Source: Desulfovibrio sp. (GTDB taxonomy: Bacteria > Desulfobacterota > Desulfovibrionia > Desulfovibrionales > Desulfovibrionaceae). Taken from it: 15,666 bases of DNA. The position numbers and the translations under genes were made by a program. Location: positions 1 to 15,666 of the forward strand of contig JAISNZ010000110.1 of the NCBI GenBank assembly GCA_031275955.1. Direction: 5' to 3'. Positions 12,867-15,666 of this stretch are shown piece after piece (the stretch's first letter is position 1; each line of letters begins with the position of its first letter). The notes below the pieces were generated by a model that saw only the letters and a program-made list of their open reading frames with translations, did no database searches and was not told where the DNA came from.

Positions 12867-13149
12867 ACGCTTCGTCTTCCTCTGCCAGTTCTTCTTCCAC
12901 GGTTTCCAGGACAATTTCCATGGCCACGGCCTCGAGAGGCGGGACATCCAGCCTTGGGGCCAGCAGGGGCAGGTAGTCCCGCCCTGCCTTCAGTTCCCCG
13001 CCGACCAGCCCTGCGTAGCGGACTATGTACCGGGACACGGCCGCGAAGACCGCCTCCTCCTCGCGTTCCAGGGCGCTGAGAACCTCCTCGCGGGAGAGCG
13101 CGGCCAGTTTGGGATCAAGGGGCGTCTTCCGGGTGTTGTTGTCCGACAT
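12865..13149 (-). CDS. Small acidic protein of unknown function
   Basis: This 94-residue, mainly helical protein matches no family I recognise. A short polar N-terminus (SDNNTRKTPLDPKLAAL) is followed by helices (SREEVLSALEREEEAVFAAVSRYIVRYAGLVGGELKAGRDYLPLLAPRL). The tail is strongly acidic (EIVLETVEEELAEEDEA). There is no signal peptide, membrane segment or metal-binding motif. The start lies 35 bases inside the 3' end of the DUF4254 gene, and no strong ribosome-binding site is visible, so expression probably depends on coupling to that gene. Its stop falls inside the T run of the convergent terminator. The coherent composition and lack of another frame support it being real. Confidence 0.7.
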   Translation of the reverse strand: MSDNNTRKTPLDPKLAALSREEVLSALEREEEAVFAAVSRYIVRYAGLVGGELKAGRDYLPLLAPRLDVPPLEAVAMEIVLETVEEELAEEDEA

Positions 13150-13762
13150 GGCTGTATAATTCCGGGTTCAGGTTCGGATCGTTGTACATTTTGAACTGCT
13201 GATAGGCCGCCGGCCTTTTGCGCCCAGCCGCATAGTCGTCCAGAAGTTCCAGAACAGAGCGCGCCAGATCCAGGCGCTGGCTCCGAAGAACGGCGAGCTT
13301 GTCCCGGCAGGCCTTGCGGTGTTCCCCCCCGGCATCCCGGCGGAGCGTCTGTTCTTCCATGTGGTAAATCTTGAGGGCCAGAATGGAGAGGCGGTCTATG
13401 GCCATGCCCGCGGTTTCCGTATTCAGGCGCCGCGCCGCCTCCCGGGGCAGAAAGGGTTCCAGCAGGATCGCCAGGCGGCGGTCCACCTTTTCAATGCCGT
13501 CGTTGCGCGTCTGGTTCAGGGCGTCAATTTCCCGCTTGCAGGCGGCAATGGCAGCATCGGGGACATCCCGGCGCCGGGCGCGGTCCTCCACATGCCAAAG
13601 GCGGAAATTGCTGGCGTGCTGCGCGAGAATCAGCGCGCGCAGATCCTCCCCTCCAGCCTGAACCGGCAACGGCGCCCGCGGGACGTGCCATTCTTCCACA
13701 GCGGCCGTCTGGGCGGCAAAAGCCTCTTCCAGGGCGGCGTAAAGCCTTTTGATGTCTTTCAT
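13115..13762 (-). CDS. DUF4254 family protein
   Basis: This 215-residue soluble, helical protein carries the blocks I associate with DUF4254: LILAQHASNFRLWHVEDRARRRDVPDAAIAACKREIDALNQTRNDGIEKVDRRL (about 44-97), followed by MAIDRLSILALKIYHMEEQTLRRD. The conserved His, Glu-Asp, Asn-Gln and Arg-Asn-Asp residues suggest a buried polar or metal-like site, but no reaction is established. Elsewhere the family sits near envelope-glycan genes, whereas here it directly follows NAD kinase, with an ATGA overlap at 13759-13762. The C-terminus (AAYQQFKMYNDPNLNPELYSH) is also typical. The family name is from memory of the motif pattern and should be treated as probable. Confidence 0.82.
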   Translation of the reverse strand: MKDIKRLYAALEEAFAAQTAAVEEWHVPRAPLPVQAGGEDLRALILAQHASNFRLWHVEDRARRRDVPDAAIAACKREIDALNQTRNDGIEKVDRRLAILLEPFLPREAARRLNTETAGMAIDRLSILALKIYHMEEQTLRRDAGGEHRKACRDKLAVLRSQRLDLARSVLELLDDYAAGRKRPAAYQQFKMYNDPNLNPELYSHVGQQHPEDAP

Positions 13763-14634
13763 CCTTTTTCCGTCTGCCCGGAGCCGGCGACCCTTTCTTC
13801 CCGGATAAAGCCCAAGGCGCGCAATTTGGTGAAATAGCTGTTCATCTCCATCTCCACCACCCGGAATGCCCCGGGAACCCCGTGGATCTCAATGCCGTCT
13901 CCCTGTTGCAGGGCATGGACTTCCTGTCCGTCCAGGATCAGGGCCAGATTGCCCTTCTCGACGGTAAGGCGGAGGCGGGTTTGTCCCTCCAGAACCAGGG
14001 GCGAAAAGGCGCTGAGATAGGGGCAGACCGCCACCGCCGCATATACAGGCAAGGAGGGGAAAAGCAAGGGGCCGCCCGCGGAATGGGCATATCCCGAGGA
14101 ACCTGTGGGCGTCGCCAGGATAACGCCATCCGCGCGCAGATCCATAAGGGGATTGTCGTTGACGGCAAGCCGCAGAGCAATCAGGCGGGCCGGCTCCCTG
14201 CGGCTGAGCAGGGCGTCGTTGACGGCCCAGCCGGAGGCCAGCAGGCGATCCTCCCGAAAATGTTTCCAGGTCAGGGCCAGACGGGATTCCAGGGAGAGAC
14301 GGCCGGCCAGCAGGGCCGCAAAAAATTCCTTCCAGGCGGAAGGCTCGATCCTGGACAAAAAGCCCACGCGGCCGAAATTGACTCCGGCCAAGGGGATATC
14401 CCGCCCCATGAGGGTGCGGGTCACAGAGACAAAGGTGCCGTCTCCGCCCAGGACAAGGGCCAGATCGGCTTGCGGCACGGCTGTATACAGGGCGCCGCCC
14501 CCGTCGTGGAAACCCAGCCAGGAGCGGAGGCCCTGCTCACGCAGCCAGTTGTGCAGGATTTGGCCGAGATTCCTGGCGTCCGGATTGTCCGTCTTGGCGA
14601 TGACGGCGAAAGAGGAAGGGAGGAAGTCCGGCAT
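13759..14634 (-). CDS. nadK: NAD kinase (ATP/polyphosphate-dependent NAD phosphorylation)
   Basis: This 291-residue cytosolic enzyme converts NAD to NADP. Family motifs are GGDGT (63-67), GVNFGRVGFLS (84-94), the Asn-Asp pair in AVNDALLSR (137-145), RADGVILATPTGSSGYAHSAGGPLL (167-191; the usual TPTGSTAY reads TPTGSSGY) and the C-terminal beta-rich part ending VVEMEMNSYFTKLRALGF. The length is normal. ATG at 14634 shares one base with the preceding stop (TGATG). A GTG one codon upstream is the alternative start. It lies in a coupled leftward operon between a one-TM protein and the DUF4254 gene, which is probably positional. Confidence 0.96.
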   Translation of the reverse strand: MPDFLPSSFAVIAKTDNPDARNLGQILHNWLREQGLRSWLGFHDGGGALYTAVPQADLALVLGGDGTFVSVTRTLMGRDIPLAGVNFGRVGFLSRIEPSAWKEFFAALLAGRLSLESRLALTWKHFREDRLLASGWAVNDALLSRREPARLIALRLAVNDNPLMDLRADGVILATPTGSSGYAHSAGGPLLFPSLPVYAAVAVCPYLSAFSPLVLEGQTRLRLTVEKGNLALILDGQEVHALQQGDGIEIHGVPGAFRVVEMEMNSYFTKLRALGFIREERVAGSGQTEKG

Positions 14635-15113
14635 CACCGATCCAGCTTGAGATCCAGTTCAGAGGGGATGATTGCGCCCCTTTTTCCGGAAGAGGGTTTC
14701 GGGAGGCGGAGGAAGTCCTCGCCCACGGGATCCAGACCGGCGGCCGAAGGATAGGAATAATCCGGCGCCGGGGGAGGCGCGATGCGGGTTGCCGGCGATC
14801 CTTCCTCCTTCCTGTCTTGCCCGCTGTCCGGCAGGGGGGCGAAAAGATCCCGGAGATCTCCGGAAGGCGGGGAGACATTCGTCCGGTTTTCCGGCGCCTC
14901 ATTCTTTTTCAACTGCAGTTGGCGCAGAAGAAAGTGGATATCCATAAGTTGTTGCTCCACATCCGCCAGGGCCGTGTGGTGCTGGCGGAACCACTCGCGC
15001 AGAGCCGCCGTCTGGGAGGACTGGGAGCGGATGACGAAGAGGAACATCACCAGCATGCCCGCGAAGGACAACAGCAGCATGACCATCAGGGATACCAGGG
15101 CATCATCGAACAT
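14634..15113 (-). CDS. Small membrane-anchored protein of unknown function with coiled-coil segment
   Basis: This 159-residue protein has one hydrophobic segment at about 6-29 (LVSLMVMLLLSFAGMLVMFLFVI), then a likely coiled coil (RSQSSQTAALREWFRQHHTALADVEQQLMDIHFLLRQLQLKK, about 30-72) and a Pro-rich disordered tail. The tail ends KRGAIIPSELDLKLDR. This layout suggests a single-pass inner-membrane protein with a cytoplasmic or periplasmic rod, but I do not recognise a family. GGAG lies 8-9 bases before the ATG. It is the first gene of the four-gene leftward operon and its stop overlaps nadK. The divergent rightward gene starts 152 bases away. Confidence 0.78.
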   Translation of the reverse strand: MFDDALVSLMVMLLLSFAGMLVMFLFVIRSQSSQTAALREWFRQHHTALADVEQQLMDIHFLLRQLQLKKNEAPENRTNVSPPSGDLRDLFAPLPDSGQDRKEEGSPATRIAPPPAPDYSYPSAAGLDPVGEDFLRLPKPSSGKRGAIIPSELDLKLDR

Positions 15114-15265
15114 GAGATCGCTCCGGTCGGGGTTGGCGGCGCGCCTCCCGCGCTTGCGCCCGGAAAGAACTTCGCTTACATGGGGATACGCGGCGCGCTT
15201 ATCTTTGCTCTTTTTTGGGGAATAGCACAGAATCGCTGCCGAAACAACGATTTCCGGAGGCGGCC
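15114..15265. promoter_or_regulatory. Divergent intergenic region upstream of the nadK operon and the right-edge gene
   Basis: This 152-base region must hold promoters for both directions. On the plus strand a weak candidate is TTGCTC followed 17 bases later by CAGAAT, near 15205-15235. A T6 run (15211-15216) lies between them. I see no convincing promoter on the minus strand and no operator-like repeat. Confidence 0.3.
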
Positions 15266-15666
15266 ATGACCTCTTCCCCCTTTCGTCCCCATCTTGTGGT
15301 GGCGGACGCCAAGGGCAACATCTATGACCATCCCCGCCTGCTCATGGTCTGCCGGCGGGGGGCTGAAATCAGCCTGCCGCGTCCGGACGAGCTCATCCCC
15401 CTGCCGGAGGAAAGTGAACTCTTTCTCCTGCCAGGCCGCCGCGCCCTGGGTTTTGACCCGGACAGCGGCGCTCTGGAGGAACAGGAAGATCTGGCCGTGG
15501 CCGCCTTTGCCGCCCCGGCCCATACCCTCAGCGCCCACCCGGCCTATGTCCGTGCCGGAGACGCCCCGGTCCTTCCCCTTTTCGCCTACGGGGCCGTGGG
15601 CGTCGCCCCTGATCGCGTCTCTCACTGCGCCCAAAGGGGTGATTCCGATACGCGGCAGGAGTTTCG
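15266..15666 (+). CDS. N-terminal part of a Desulfovibrio-type radical SAM-associated protein (cut by the right edge)
   Basis: The frame is open from ATG 15266 to the end of the window, 133 full codons. It begins MTSSPFRPHLVVADAKGNIYDHP and continues with LLMVCRRGAEISLPRPDELIPLPEESELFLLPGRRALGFDP and APAHTLSAHPAYV...LPLFAYGAVGVA. GGAGG lies 6 bases before the ATG. From memory this N-terminal block heads a family of Desulfovibrio radical SAM proteins, in which the CxxxCxxC cluster motif comes further downstream. That motif is not inside the window, so only the N-terminal resemblance supports the call. Codon use and GC match the neighbours. Confidence 0.6.
   Translation, partial: MTSSPFRPHLVVADAKGNIYDHPRLLMVCRRGAEISLPRPDELIPLPEESELFLLPGRRALGFDPDSGALEEQEDLAVAAFAAPAHTLSAHPAYVRAGDAPVLPLFAYGAVGVAPDRVSHCAQRGDSDTRQEF

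Noticed and set aside
13882..14754. A 290-codon plus-strand frame opposite nadK
   Set aside because: It is antisense to unmistakable NAD kinase motifs.
15176..15634. A 152-codon minus-strand frame at the right edge
   Set aside because: The plus-strand frame from 15266 has a strong ribosome-binding site and coherent protein composition, while the minus frame has shadow composition.

Overview
The window is GC-rich, mostly coding bacterial chromosome. It looks like an anaerobic, sulfate-reducer-type member of the Desulfovibrionaceae (Desulfobacterota). The basis is a ferredoxin-dependent 2-oxoacid oxidoreductase in D-A-B-C gene order, a cobalamin-salvage gene, and several proteins that resemble Desulfovibrio conserved families by eye (zinc-ribbon protein, DUF4254 protein, the N-terminus of a probable radical SAM protein). 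No database was searched, so the taxonomic call is inference.

Layout. Positions 1-160 are AT-richer and hold the last 35 codons of an unidentified plus-strand gene, a hairpin, and then a minus-strand tRNA-Met(CAT). From 419 to 7755 everything reads leftward. First is a translationally coupled sulfonate/nitrate/taurine-type ABC transporter (binding protein, permease, ATPase; genes overlap by 4 and 7 bases). Next is a four-subunit 2-oxoacid:ferredoxin oxidoreductase (korDABC order, overlapping or abutting genes). Last is an AMP-forming acyl-CoA ligase. Between the ligase and korD lies a nested inverted-repeat element of about 140 bp, and the ligase reading frame ends inside it.

From about 7900 to 12870 genes read rightward: a CYTH-domain phosphohydrolase-like protein, a short J-domain co-chaperone, a membrane-anchored Pro/Ala-rich protein of unknown function, CobU (with a Cys-rich insertion), a zinc-ribbon protein, and a small RRM RNA-binding protein followed by two tandem, duplicated terminators. 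From 15113 down to 12865 a leftward, tightly overlapping four-gene set encodes a one-TM protein, NAD kinase, a DUF4254 protein and a 94-residue acidic protein. At the right edge the first 133 codons of another rightward gene begin.

How the genes work together. The oxidoreductase would convert a 2-oxoacid to its acyl-CoA with reduction of ferredoxin. The neighbouring ligase makes acyl-CoAs from free acids, so the pair could handle related acids, although they may be separate transcription units. The ABC importer probably supplies an organosulfonate. No desulfonating enzyme is present in the window. Most of the remainder is housekeeping.

I see no CRISPR array, prophage module, transposase or obvious defence or secondary-metabolite system. 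The most unusual items are the nested repeat that supplies the ligase stop codon, the hairpin-rich insertion in cobU, and a few lineage-restricted proteins.
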